Assembly: GCA_034440575.1 (NCBI GenBank)
Contig: JAOTOL010001662.1
Span: forward strand, 4,061,001 to 4,125,000
Direction: 5' to 3'
DNA: 64,000 nucleotides
Origin: Imbricaverruca yamaguchii
Lineage: Eukaryota; Arthropoda; Thecostraca; Neoverrucidae
The notes under the pieces were generated by a model. It had not been told where the DNA came from, did no database searches, and saw nothing but the letters and a program-made list of their open reading frames with translations. Below are positions 20,234 through 31,489 of this stretch, in pieces (the first letter of the stretch is position 1; each line of letters opens with the position of its first letter). The translations under genes were made by a program, and so were the position numbers.

Positions 20234-23200
20234 CACGACGTATTTCAGTTGCTGCCTTAGGACTGGGTGGATGGATTCGCCCCGACGGTACCGCTACGGG
20301 TTCTCCGGGTGGATCTCCGTCGCGGTCAATCCCACCATAGCCCGCGGCGTGCCCGGCGAGTGGGCCTGCCTGCCTGTCTGACCTGCTTCTAATGATGCGC
20401 TACTCTCGAAAATGCTGTGCGGCTATTGCTATTTCCGTAACATTGTGTATTACACGACAGCAAATATGTTTTTTTTCTTCACTTTCTTCGTTCTAGTGCT
20501 GGAACGAACATTTTCACCGCGGGATTCGTTTCCAGCTGTTGAATTGCTTACTCAATATCAATATCCAGCAATGGCACGGTAGGAAAGCCAACCCGCAACG
20601 GTGTAACCGTACTGCATTTGTATAATAACCGGCACCATTCTATGGTCGCGGAAAACACGTCGTTTTCTCTCTACGTCTGAGAGGTGAGAGGTTCGGCTGG
20701 TTGTGTCTGCGTTAGGCAGGATCACAGGACCACGAGAAAAACACGGGCTGAGCTATCAAGCAGATGAACTGAACATGTTGGCCCGTAAAACATTAGAAAG
20801 CATGCTGGGGCTTCAGAATCATGTGTGCCGAACTTATATTTTTTTTGCGTTAAGTGGTGAATTGGAACAGGAAACGTATGCGATAAAAGCGGGTCGGCAG
20901 TAAAAGCGGCGTCTGCTATCGAGTTTGGAAGTTCATTATAATATGACATGGCATTGTACTTGAAAACAGACAAATGTATGTGCGACTTATGACTTCACAA
21001 CTAATGATGTATTTAGTTATCGATATCTCGACTTCATAATTACTTGAATATCTTGTCCAGTCCGGTCAGTCACTGTATTTGAATGGAATGAATAATACGA
21101 AATGGCATAGAAAGACCTAGCCTAGGTCACACGATGCTAAAGACCTACGATACACCAACTGCACCCGTATTGATCTGTCAGGATACATTGGTCCGACCAT
21201 ATCTCACTGCAACAAGCAACCGCTTGAGGCGCGCACGCCTCAAGAACGACGACTTTATGTCGTCATTAAAACATCACCTAACGTGATCTTAAGGTGAATT
21301 GTTTTACACAACATACCCTAGATGTGCCTTTAAATGCACCGAAAGTCTCACGGTGCTGTCTCAATTGGTTTGACTGTAATGACAGGAAAACTAGGTGGAC
21401 CCCCCCCCCCCCAAGGACTCCCCGGTTAAATTGAAGGTGCAAATTTGTGGGTCTTGCAGGCACTGGCGACCCCCAACCCGGGTGACCTACTTAATCTGGA
21501 GGATGTTGTAGATCGGACTACATCGGCATTGAAAGGCAACTGCTTCCTTAAAGCATACCCTCGGGTAAAACACTCGCACCATGCAGCTTCAAACGTGGAA
21601 ATGATCAATCGACCCCGAATAGGATGCCTGATTTATCCAATACGTACAGCCCGTTGTTGCGCATCTACACATCGGTCAACCACCGGCCGTGAAAGGCGAG
21701 CATACCTGTAAATGTTGCTTAAATGTCAGTTGGATGGTTGTTAAAAACACCACAGCTGAACACTTTTAAATGGTAGTCTAACCATGTTTCGCGTATTTAA
21801 GAAGCGTAAGCTTTTAGCTGCTGATAATATTTTGCAGCGCTTGTGGAGGCGGATATTCGAGTGGTTTCTAACATGAGGAAACATTGGCTCCCGTTAGTGC
21901 CTTGTCTTTACATAAGCTACACTTTTACTGAAGATCACCAGTGTTCTATTCGCGATGCACGAGTCTTGCTATTGCCCTGCACAGTGCTTCTTTCAACTTA
22001 GCACACCTGGTGAGTGAAAATTATACTGGCCCCATGGCTGCGCCTGGTCACTGACTGGAGGCGCAGCCACGGGGCCCGGGCCCGGTCCACGTTAGCAACC
22101 AAAAGAACACTAGGTTAAAGAAGACATTTTGAAGATGTTCACGCAAAACCAGAAATGTTAGGAGCGCCGAAAAATGATCTGTTCCATGGCATTTTTGGAG
22201 ATCGGGGCCCCCTTAAGAAAATCCTAGATGCCCCATGTTAGCAACCCTAGGAGACACACAATGCTACAACAAACAGCTCAGGACAGATTAATACCTGAAC
22301 ACCGTGTTATTTTGTGCCTAATTAACCAGCGATTTGACCTTCGGCGGGATACTTCGAACCTTCGAGAGCATAGGAGAGCGTCTCGACGGATATGCCGTTT
22401 CGAGCGCGCGCCATCAGAACAGAAACGTATGGCGGAACGTCGAAATTTAAGGATGCGCCAGGTAGTTCTTGGGTATATTGCTTCCTCTTAACGCCATGGG
22501 GTTAACGTTAAAGTCCCGGATGCAACAAGCCATCGCGTCTCAGTACTCCTCCGCATCCCACTTGTAGGATTAGTGCATTCGAAATCAATGTCAGCTTCGT
22601 ACGGAGGTTCGTAACGGTATCAGCTCCGTACGGTGTTCATACGGATGAGGAATCGCATTGTGATTGCGCCAAACACAGGCGGATCTTTTCGAACATGATT
22701 TGGAGGACGGGAATGAGTTTGTATGACATTCTTTCCAGGCAACGCACATGAATATCATGCTAAGCCTGAGCAATATGGGGCAAGCAAGTACCCCATCAAA
22801 TATGTAAAGGTACATTACTGATGTTAATAGTCGTCTACAGTTAGAAAGCCACCATTTCCAGATTCTCACGATTGTCTTTTCCAAGCGTTGTACATCGTGG
22901 AAGAAATATTATCCCGCTATTCTGTTTTCTGAACGTAATGCAACCACTGGCGGATCTAGCCGCTCGGTTTGGGGGGCTAAACTGGGTCTCCAGGACTTGC
23001 CAATCGGGAGAGGGGTGGGGGGAAGCGATGTTGGCGGGGCGTTTGTCGTCGACCGGGGGGGGAGCAACGTAGACGTGGTGTTTGACGTGCTGACATGGGG
23101 TAGGGTGCGAAGCGATGTGTTGTTGTCGACCATGGTGGGGGGGGGGGAGGGTGTGGGAAACGCAATGGGCGGATCCAGTCACTGGTTGGGGGGGGGGGCC

Positions 23201-23362
23201 GAACCCGAAGTTCAACTGGCGACGGAGAGGGGGGTGGTGAGAGTCGAAGTTTGACCGGCCACCAGGAGTGGGTTGTGGTTTAAACCTGGAGCTGTGGAGG
23301 AACAGCTCACTTAATCATTGTTTGACTACCACGTTTTATTGGAATTTTATGTTTTGTACATG

Positions 23363-23406
<44 letters not shown>

Positions 23407-24380
23407 CATGGAGATTTGATGAAATATCATAGTCTAATACACATTATATTTTGTGGATTGTTTATTTTGTTGCCTTTGCACATGTTCGGAATGGGAATGT
23501 CCGTATGAGTTGAATGAAACGAAAACAGTAAACCACGAATACATTATTAAAAAACGAACACCTCAGTTGCGCACGCAAGAAACATGGCAGGGAAGCATCC
23601 GCGCAGCAGCGGTGGGCGTGCCAGCAAACTTGAGATGTCAGCTCTGCCCTGGAATCCGCGTCGAGCTGCGCCCCAGTCACACTGCGGCCCGCCAACAACA
23701 GCCAAGCCTGAGCAGAGGAGGGAGTGTGTGTGTGTGTGATTGTGATTTTAGGGCGCATCGACCATGGTTGGTCATTTAGCGCCCAAGCAGAGGAGGGAGA
23801 GTTCGGCTCAGACTTGAGGAAACAATTCAAAGTCACCTTGTGGTGTTGCACTGCACCATATGTGCTCGGGTTTTACTTTAAAGAAACTGACCATACATGG
23901 GTATTCTTATTGGTGGACATGAAAAGCATGTCATTCTTGAGCATGGCCATTGTGTCGCAGGTAGATCTGCGTTAATCAGGACGTGAACAGTTACTTTATA
24001 TGGATCGCACTGTTTTATTTGCTCATTCTGTATATGTGAAGATATTAGCGATATTATTTTACATGTTTTTTAGTGGGTGGCTCATTTACAGATAAACCTC
24101 AACTTGCAAAAAAAAATATGCAAAAATAGTGCTGTTTTCCTCGTACCCCTATGACAATAATCACTGAATTGTTTGCCGTCGTTATTCCCACAGTGCAGGT
24201 GAAATGTTATTTACTATAAAATCTACGACATAGATAATTTAAGTGCATCAGTGAGTTCGTAGTTACAATAGCAACTACAAACTCACCGGGAACAATAACA
24301 AATTCAATGACAAAAAGGGGCGCATGTCAGTAGCATTTAGAAACGAACGAAATCTATATATGTACCTTGTACTTCACTCC
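20076..24380. other. Intergenic stretch, no gene recognised
   Basis: About 4.3 kb. Small items are an (AC)(TA) microsatellite at 20206-20233, a C-run at about 21402-21412, a G-rich patch at 22960-23210 with runs of 8-10 G on the plus strand, and a (TA)n tract at 23366-23403. A hairpin GGGCGCATCGACC...TTTAGCGCCC lies at 23750-23783. A short GC-rich segment at 20270-20380 has an open frame (RRYRYGFSGWISVAVNPTIA) that I do not recognise. GGCGGATC(T/C)AG occurs at about 22951 and 23168, a sequence common at hAT-type ends. Confidence 0.5.
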
Positions 24381-25125
24381 TTAGTGCAGCCGTATCCTCA
24401 GTTTCATCCGACAGGCGCCAGACGCTGCGGAAGCGTCGACGACGTCGCTGGTGGGAGGCAGGCTCTCGCGGTGGGCCTGGAGCAGGACGAACGCCTCGAG
24501 GCGATTTTCGACCATCGTCGCTCGCAAAGCGGTCAGCGTGCGCGTTACCTTCGAGAAGGTACGCTCGGCCTCCGCTGTGTATGCAGGGATGACGGCCAGT
24601 ACTCGGAGGAACTTGTGGATGGACGGAAATATGTCCGTCACACACTCATTGAGAGCGCCGGTCGCCGTGACGGGGTCGCTGTGCTGCGGCCTCCTGTTCC
24701 ACATCGCCTTCCACACATCGAACTCTGCCCTGAGTTGGGCCTCGGTGCAGCCAAACAGACTGCGGTACTGCACCCACGTCGGGTACAGCTGGTCCCACCT
24801 GGATATCATCACCCTCTTTGGCAGGAGGTTGGCGATGCCAAATGCCCTCCTCTGATGGCTCCCGAAGCGTGCCCGGTGGACAGACTTGCCCACCAGGCGA
24901 GGTTTCCTTGTCTCCACGCCGAGTCTCGTTGCCAGCGAGCAAACGTTCGTCATGATGGCCGCAAACTCCTTCTCGCTCTCTTGTCGCATGCCGTCAAGAA
25001 CTGACCTCACCGTATCCACCCGTTCCAGGGACGCGATGAGGTCTGCACTCTGTCCTTGGAGCGCCAGGGCCAGCGGTCGCAGAATGCCGGACAGTCGCTG
25101 GGCAACAGCCAGACCGAGAATATGA
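24381..25125 (-). pseudogene. hAT-family transposase, C-terminal part
   Basis: The minus-strand frame runs from at least 25125 (ILGLAVAQRLSGILRPLALA, continuing LIASLERVDTVRSVLDGMRQ) to a stop at 24381. The end carries the hAT dimerisation signature: DIFPSIHKFLRVLAVIPAYT, then AEAERTFSKVTRTLTALRAT and MVENRLEAFVLLQAHR (family pattern: P.s.a.aER.FS......r..l....l..l..l). The RNase-H-like catalytic first half and the zinc finger are missing; the frame is lost where the plus-strand element at about 25120 begins. The remaining 240 codons are intact and could be a recent truncated insertion or a domesticated fragment. The Met at 25019 is internal, not a start. Confidence 0.88.
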
Positions 25126-26696
25126 GAATATGATGGAAGAACTCAAAGCAGAATTCAAGGCGACTACTGACTACAAGCGACGCCTGATGATTTAGACAGT
25201 TTCGCCGTACACTCAACAGGAAACAGCAGACTTTTTCAAGACCTCACTGCACATGGTGAAAGGTGCGCTTAAGCTAAAGGAAACTCACGACATTTTGCCA
25301 GAAGTTCAGAGGATATCGAGGGGTCGTAGGATAAGTGAACATGAAAAAGCGAAAGTACGAGCTTTTTATGATTCGGTCATAGCTAGCAGTATGTACCCAG
25401 GGCAAAAAGACTGTATAACGATGACTGACGCGGATGGAACAAAGCGAAAGGTACAAAAAAGGCTCGTTCTTGGGACGCTGAGGGAGTTATACACTTTATA
25501 TCAAGAGGACACGAACAATCATACCGTCGGGTTTTCAACCTTTGCATCACTGCGGCCAAAACACTGAGCTTGCTGGGAGTGGCGGTACGCATACGATGTG
25601 CGTATGCACATATCACCATAATCCAAAGCTCCTAATAACAGCGCTGTGATTTTTGGACCTAACGATTCAGGATCTACTGGACCATGCAGTTTGCGACAAC
25701 AAAAATCGCCATTGCATGATGGGGGCGTGTGCCAACTGTCCCGGTGAGGAGGGTGTGGCGGATTTAATTTTGATGATAATGTCTGACGATGTCCCTGACA
25801 ACGATGACGGTCTCGACGATGAAATCCGCTACCAGCAGTGGGTCACCACTGACCGCTGCACACCTACGGAGGTGATCGCCAGTCGTGACGACTGTGTACG
25901 GACATTCAGCCATCAAACACATTAACTCACCGTACACCACTACCGAACATTGGTTCAAAGTAAGTTATTCTTAAAACTGAAGGAGGGAGTGGATGAGGGA
26001 CAGGTAGTGGTGCAGGGTGACTTCTGAGAATCATTCTTTCGTAGTTCAGGACTCTGCTCAGGGATTTTATTGGGATTCATCTCAATGTGCCGTGCACCCT
26101 TTCGTGGTGTATTGGCGGGAGGGGGGCGTGTAATGTCATCAGTTCTTGTTTTATATCTGATGGAATGAAGTACAACAATGCCATGGTGCACGCCTTCCTC
26201 AGACGCCTGATACCCGAGATGAAAAAGAAAATGCCGGGGCTACAAAAGGTGTTTTATTTTGCTAATGGCTGTGCTGCCCAGTACACGAATCGGTTCAACT
26301 TTGCGAATATGTGCTATCGTGATGCGGACTTCGAAGGCGTGAAATGTGAATGGCACTTTTCGCCACTTCACATGAACGGGAGCGTGCGATAGAATAGGGG
26401 GTACGGTGAAACGTGCCACGCGACAAGAGAGCCTGCGGCGCCGTCAGCGGCCAAATTCTGACAGCCAAGGCAATGGCCAAGTTTCTGAGCGAAGTTTCGT
26501 GGGTGTCATCCATACGATATTTGTATCCAGCCTTGAGGTAGCAAAGGTGGCTACTGAGTTGCAGGCGCGGTTCGATGCTGCCAGAACTATCAAAGGGACT
26601 AAGAAGCTCCACAGGTTTGTCCCTGTGATTGCCATCACCATGCGCGTCTATGAGCTGTCCACAGACGATGGTTATGATGTTCGAGTTACGCATTAA
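25120..26696 (+). pseudogene. Broken copy of a repeated, unnamed transposon-like protein family
   Basis: Pieces in changing frames collinear with a protein family I recall as repeated in many invertebrate genomes. In order: MMEELKAEFKATTDYKRRLM (about 25130); a stop; VSPYTQQETADFFKTSLHMV; MYPGQKDCITM; KVQKRLVLGTLRELYTLYQE; VGFSTFASLRPKH (to 25567). After a frameshift come LAGSGGTHTMCVCTYHHNPK, a stop, and DLLDHAVCDNKNRHCMMGAC with CANCP (to 25925). Then VQDSAQGFYWDSSQCAVHPF, a frameshift, KVFYFANGCAAQYTNRFNFA, a TAG at 26391-26393, and finally RFDAARTIKGTKKLHRFVP to 26696. There are at least three frameshifts and three in-frame stops. The Cys-rich middle and the D..CAAQYTN segment suggest a DNA-transposon transposase, but I cannot name a superfamily. 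Confidence 0.75.
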
Positions 26697-28212
26697 AATG
26701 ACCAGGGAGTGTGAAACAAACATCGTAGGGATGACAAACTGCGTGCAAATGTGCGATGTCACGAATCTGCGCGACCGGCCGTTGTGTCCATTGTCTTGCA
26801 TAGTGCGTGCTTACCTCCTCGATCAAGTGGATTTGTTCCGTCACATAATCGTTATTCATCGAATGACTTGTGCTGGTTTCTTTCAAGAAACTGAAGCAAT
26901 TGTAATTTCTTTTGTGTTCCTGTTTCAGTGTTGCATTGCAAACGTGCGACTCATATGGCATGCAAACGAAGAGTCCAGAAACATAGTGTTTGATGTGTTG
27001 GATGGTGGCTCGATGGTATCAGCGGCGCATTTTGTGATTTGTCGAGGGGGCGGATGGAGAAGCAGTGGGTGACACGACGCGGACCCGAGGTAAGGGACTG
27101 CGACAAAGTTCACAGATATCAATGGTTAAATCGGAACAAAGACTGGAAACCGGTTTCGCATTGAAGAGACCGGTTGTCGCAACCAGTGTCTGCCCCCTCC
27201 CTCTTTCGTTGACATCACATAACACGCTTGTCAGCGTCGTCGCTGCGCGGCCGCGCGCGCGCGATGGCCTGGTTTAACGTGCGAGCGGGAGCGACATCGG
27301 TACATTTAAGCGCATGGGGCTCGTTACTCTTCGTCCGATCCACTTTTTTATTGATTGATCCGTAGTACAAAGGATGCCGAATCACACGAAGTCGGATTTT
27401 TTTTCCGGAGAATTCATAGAAAAATTAGTTTTGTAAAATTTCAAATTTTTGGTAATTTTTGGTGCCAACTTAAGAGGGATACATTGCCATTTATGAATCA
27501 CTGTTAATCTATGTACCTTTCCCAACAATCCGGATTTTATTTTTATTCACATTCCTTACAGCATATGGGTGAAAATAGCCGTCGAAAATATACTTGCACG
27601 TGCGGATCGCCATATTCCCTGAGGCTATAAATTCGAAACCACATGCCGCAGAAAAACAAAATCACAGCCGTGATCAGCACCACCCATTACCCCCGGGAGG
27701 GAGGTTTCGGCGAAATCCGCGACAGGAGGGTGCTAAATCGACACCTCGGCTGGATGATCTGTGCGGGAATGCCTGCTAAACCAGATATGAAGTTCCGTTG
27801 CTGAATACACGAATTGGACTTCGTGGTGATGCGTTCATATCTTCCCGCAGTTGCGAGCCTACTGCGTGTATCGAGTGTCTAGTGTCAATTTTAGTCAGCT
27901 CCATCAATAACAATGAATATTTTCAGCATTTACCTTTCTTGTCAACTCTGTTTAGCTTTCCTTTCAAGTCGGGTCAAAACATACAAGCATCCCACGTCCA
28001 TATTAGTATCTCCTATAGTTTCTATTTTCCTTTTATAGTAAAAACAAACTTGTTAGCAATACTTAAAACACAGCTCAATGCATCGGCACGATGCCCTGCA
28101 CGGGTCAGATGAGGGTACAACGACTATCACCAGATATTTCCGCCAGCAAGTAGCTCTGCTTGGCTCCCCACTCCCTGCCCAATGGCGACACTGCACAGCA
28201 GAGACCGTACAC
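26697..28212. other. Intergenic stretch between transposon debris and OSGEPL1 3' end
   Basis: No gene recognised. Near 27315-27345 the sequence GGGCTCGTTACTCTTCGTCC resembles part of the SINE B body and is probably a fragment. A GC-rich CpG patch (GCGGCCGCGCGCGCGCG) lies at 27240-27270. The 3' UTR of OSGEPL1 would extend leftward from 28213; I see no clear AATAAA on the minus strand within 200 bp. Confidence 0.5.
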
Positions 28213-29442
28213 TCAGTCCAGCAGCTTCACCCACTTGCACTTGAGCGACATCTTGCGCACGTCGTCCGACACGTCGACGCCGAGAGGCGCGCGCGCCCGC
28301 ACGTCCACGTCGTCGGGCCGGGCGGCCACGCCGCGCCCAAGCCGCCACTTCTCGATGCCGTTCCAGGCGACCATGACGCCGTTGTCGGTGCAGAGGCGCG
28401 CCGGCGGCACCACCAGCTGGTAGCCGGCGGCGTCGGCCACGCGGCGCAGACAGGCGGCGATGTGGCCGTTGCACGCCACGCCGCCGGACACCACCAGCCG
28501 CCGCTCGCCGGCGACGAGGCCGCGCGCCGTGCAGTAGTCCATGGCGCGCTGCACGCGCCGGCACAGGTGCTTGGCAACAGCGTGCTGCAGCGAGGCGCAC
28601 AAGTCGTGCGCCGTCGGCACCACGGCCGACGCGCGCACACCGCAGCGCGCCTCCTCGCGCTCCGTCAGCCGCTGCGCGGTGACCTTGAGTCCCGAGAAGC
28701 TGAACGAGCAGTCGCGGTACTTGGACAGCGGCTGCGGGAACTCGAACGCCAGCGGGTCGCCGCCGGCGGCCATCAGCTCCACGGCGCGGCCGCCGGCCAG
28801 CGCCGCGCACTGCGGCAGGTTGCGCAACTTCAGCCGGCGTGCCGCCTTGTCGAGCGCCTCGCCGGGCGCGTCGTCGCGGCTGGCGCCCAGCAGCAGGAAG
28901 CGGTCGGCGTCTTGCGCCACGGCCAGCAGACAGTGGCCGCCCGATATCAGTAGCGTCAGGTAGGGGAACGTGAGGCGCGGCTCGGCCAGGCGCGCCGTCA
29001 GCGCGTGCGCCTCCATGTGGTGGACGGGGATGAGCGGCAGCCGGGCGCGCCGCGCCAGCTGCCTGGCGTGCCGCAGGCCGACTAGCAGCGACAGCGCCAT
29101 GCCGGGCCGCACCGTCACGGCCACGGCGGCCAGCTGCGTCAGCTCAACCCCGGCCGCGGCCAGCGCCTCATCCGCCACGGCGCCGATGTGCTGCGCGTGC
29201 AGGTCGCGCGCGATCGGCGGGATGATGCCGCCGTGGTCGAGGTGCACCTGCAGCTGGGAGCGCACCACGTCGCTGTGCACCCGGCCGGCCGCGTCCACCA
29301 CGGCGCAGGCCGTGTCGTCGCAGCTGGTCTCGACGCCCAGGATCAGGGCCGGCCGGCCGGCGTGGGAGCACAGCGAGCGGCCGGCGGCCAGCCGCAGCCG
29401 ACACAGGGTCCGGTTCACCCGTGCAGCCATCGGTCGCCACAC
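28213..29442 (-). CDS. OSGEPL1: Mitochondrial tRNA N6-threonylcarbamoyladenosine synthase OSGEPL1 (Qri7)
   Basis: Transfers the threonylcarbamoyl group from L-threonylcarbamoyl-AMP to A37 of ANN-decoding mitochondrial tRNAs (t6A); member of the TsaD/Kae1/Qri7 family. One uninterrupted 409-codon exon; human OSGEPL1 is about the same length. Residues 1-30 are Arg/Ala-rich without acidic residues, as in a mitochondrial presequence. Family motifs all present: LGVETSCDDTACAVVD (35-50), RSQLQVHLDHGGIIPPIARD (61-80), metal-binding H142MEAH146, LLISGGHCLL (164-173), GASRDDAPGEALDKAAR (186-202), SGLKV (250-254), VSGGVACNGHIA (318-329), and LCTDNGVMVAWNGIE (350-364) with the metal-ligand Asp at 353. 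Start is Met1 at 29442 or Met5 at 29430. Exon GC content is extreme compared with the flanks. A minisatellite starts immediately upstream. No sign of decay. Confidence 0.96.
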   Translation of the reverse strand: MWRPMAARVNRTLCRLRLAAGRSLCSHAGRPALILGVETSCDDTACAVVDAAGRVHSDVVRSQLQVHLDHGGIIPPIARDLHAQHIGAVADEALAAAGVELTQLAAVAVTVRPGMALSLLVGLRHARQLARRARLPLIPVHHMEAHALTARLAEPRLTFPYLTLLISGGHCLLAVAQDADRFLLLGASRDDAPGEALDKAARRLKLRNLPQCAALAGGRAVELMAAGGDPLAFEFPQPLSKYRDCSFSFSGLKVTAQRLTEREEARCGVRASAVVPTAHDLCASLQHAVAKHLCRRVQRAMDYCTARGLVAGERRLVVSGGVACNGHIAACLRRVADAAGYQLVVPPARLCTDNGVMVAWNGIEKWRLGRGVAARPDDVDVRARAPLGVDVSDDVRKMSLKCKWVKLLD

Positions 29443-29444
29443 GG

Positions 29445-29675
29445 AGCCGGGTCCCAGTCCGACCGCCGCTCCTGACCGGCCCTAGTCCGTGGCCAGAGCC
29501 GGGTCACAGCGCGACCACTACTGACCGGCCTCTGACTCCAGTCCGCGGCTGCCAGGTCCGAGGTCAGAGCCGAGTCACGGCGCGACCACTGCTTCTGACC
29601 GGCCTCTGACTCTAATCCGCGGCTGCCAGGTCAGAGCAGAGGTCAGAGCCGAGGCCAGGCCTGATCGTCGAGTCT
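29445..29675. repeat. 72-79 bp minisatellite at the OSGEPL1 5' end
   Basis: About 3.3 copies of a unit starting GAGCCG(G/A)GTCAC(A/G)GCGCGAC and containing CTGACCGGCCTCTGACTC and CCGCGGCTGCCAGGTC. It begins three bases upstream of the annotated Met1, so the 5' UTR or promoter of OSGEPL1 lies within or beyond it. Confidence 0.88.
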
Positions 29676-30290
29676 GCGTCAGAGTCGCGTCCGGGTCAGA
29701 CTGCTGAGATCGGTGATGACTTTCAGCTGACTAATAGCTTCCCCAGAAGACGTCTTACGACAGCCGTGGTGCTGCTTTATTGGCTGATCACGGCAATCGG
29801 ATAACGTGAGCCCGGCAGTGTTCACAGATCCAGAAAACAGCCTAGAAATAGCACGTGGTATCAACCACAGCTAAGCGGCAAAGTGGTGCGACAACAACTG
29901 ATACGCAGAACGAATGGAAGGAATAACCTTAGTTTAGCAGACAGTAACCTTAGTTTAGTTATTTGAGTTTAAGGGCGCTTCGACCAAAACGTGATAGACA
30001 GTAACTTTAATCGGCACAAAGAAACTACTAAGGACTATTTCTAGATGGACGGTCTATCAATTGAAACCAATAGGCATAGGCTGGAGATTAAAGGCACCAG
30101 AAACAATGAGCCATTTACCAGGCAGTCCAGACATACCAGGCAGTTCAAATCCATGCTATCTGACAGTTGTATGCTCCACGCCAATACAAATCGTTGTGTC
30201 ACTAGCAAAGATGAAAATCAGGAGCAAATTATATGCAGCCATTGATACAATTGAGCAAAGAATGTCAGATGTTAATATCGCCCAAAGGTA
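29676..30290. other. Unassigned sequence between OSGEPL1 promoter region and LINE cluster
   Basis: AT-richer than the OSGEPL1 exon. TTTAAGGGCGCTTCGACC at about 29967 resembles the dispersed hairpin repeat. No gene recognised. Confidence 0.5.
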
Positions 30291-30294
30291 GCGA

Positions 30295-31040
30295 AAAAGA
30301 TTAGTGCAACTATGAGCCACAAGAGCCATTCTTGGTTGTACTCTGTACACTCAACCAGTTGCCCACCAAATCTGCTGATGAGTCCTCCCTGGAATACTGA
30401 AAAACAAGCCCTCTATTCTTATGAATGTCCATGCTGTTTTTAAACATGTTCAATGTGCTGCTACTGACAATGGTTTCTGGCAGCTGGTTCCAGTGTTCTA
30501 CTACCCTGTTGGTAAAGAAAGATTGTCTTAGCCTTGTTCTGCTGTGGTTAACTTTAATTTTGAACTGATGATTTCCAATTGCATCATTTCTGTTAAATTC
30601 AAACATTTCCCAGAGATATCCCTTCTCCAGACCATGGACAAATTTGAAGACTTCAATATCTCCTCTCAGCCTTCTATATATGTGAAAAATTTGATTTCTC
30701 TTCAATCTTTCTTCATATGCCAGGTTGCTTATACCATGAACCATTTTTGTAGCCCTCTTTTGTACTCTCTCTAAAAGCCAACAATCTTTTTAATTGCTAG
30801 GAGACTGAGCTTGGATGCAGTATTCCAAATGTGGCCTGACATATGCACAGTAAAGCTTCCTGATGACTTCCTCACTTCTGTATGATCATTCATATTTATT
30901 GCCCCAAGCATTCTCAGTGCCTTCTTCCTGACTTCCTTGGTCTGTTCTGATGCCCCCAATTTTGTTTTAGAATAACACCTAAATCCTCCCGCTGAGTCAC
31001 TGATAGCACTTGGCCATCCATCAAGTATGGAGCCTTCTCC
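30295..31040 (-). pseudogene. CR1/L2-like LINE, 5'-truncated 3' end, copy A
   Basis: On the minus strand: KTKLGASEQTKEVRKKALRM (about 30960), a decayed KLY(C)..Q region, ISNLAYEERLKRNQIF, RRLRGDIEVFKFVHGLEKGY, and FFTNRVVEHWNQLPETIVSS followed by STLNMFKN. This is the classical C-terminal end of CR1-type reverse transcriptase ORFs (RKLRGDLIE...FF..RVV..WN.LP..VV.A.S...FK). Frameshifts and a missing reading frame in the middle mark it as dead. The 3' UTR shares a GGTGGGCAACTGG(T/C)TGAG landmark with copies B and C. Confidence 0.85.
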
Positions 31041-31073
31041 ATCCATCTCACACAACTAGCCACACTCCTAGCT

Positions 31074-31459
31074 TTGGCTGCTGGCTACTAATGATGCCCA
31101 CCCAAGGTCTCACGATGCTGGTGTCGCCTGTGCAGGTTGAGTCCATGATGAAGCATACATCAGAATTGAACTGGTTTGGCATCGCCTTCTACCAAGTATG
31201 TGGCATGCAGCGCCCGCAGAGACTGATGGTGATTAACCAAGAGCTGCACACAACGGCCAGGAGCGCCTCAGGTGCTTCAGACGTTGGACAGCCAAGCGAT
31301 GTATTGACACCTCATTTTGTAGGCGACGAAGCTGGCAACGACGGCAAGGCCGTCCTGCTCCAGTCCCAGTTTGCTGATGATGGTTGTGTTAAAATTCATG
31401 TGAATAGAAGTGGGATCAAACTGATTGAACTGGTTCTTTATTTAGCTATACAAAGATAA
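31074..31459 (+). CDS. Unrecognised ORF conserved in both arms, left copy
   Basis: The left copy encodes a stretch including TMLVSPVQVESMMKHTSEL, QRLMVINQELHTTARSASGA, SDVGQPSDVLTPHFVGDEAG and GIKLIELVLYLAIQR before a stop at 31457-31459. The right arm (35444-35800, minus) encodes the same sequence at about 80 percent identity by eye, with several differences conservative (E/D, N/E, I/V), and with an in-frame stop only near its upstream end. I do not recognise a domain. It may be a captured exon or an ORF1-like part of the repeated element. No start codon is certain. Confidence 0.35.
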
Positions 31460-31489
31460 TATATGAAGATAAGGTAAGCAGCATATGAA

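Noticed and set aside
24324..25004. 226-codon plus-strand protein
   Set aside because: Antisense shadow of the hAT dimerisation domain, which is clearly on the minus strand.
28078..28953. 291-codon plus-strand protein
   Set aside because: Antisense shadow of OSGEPL1.
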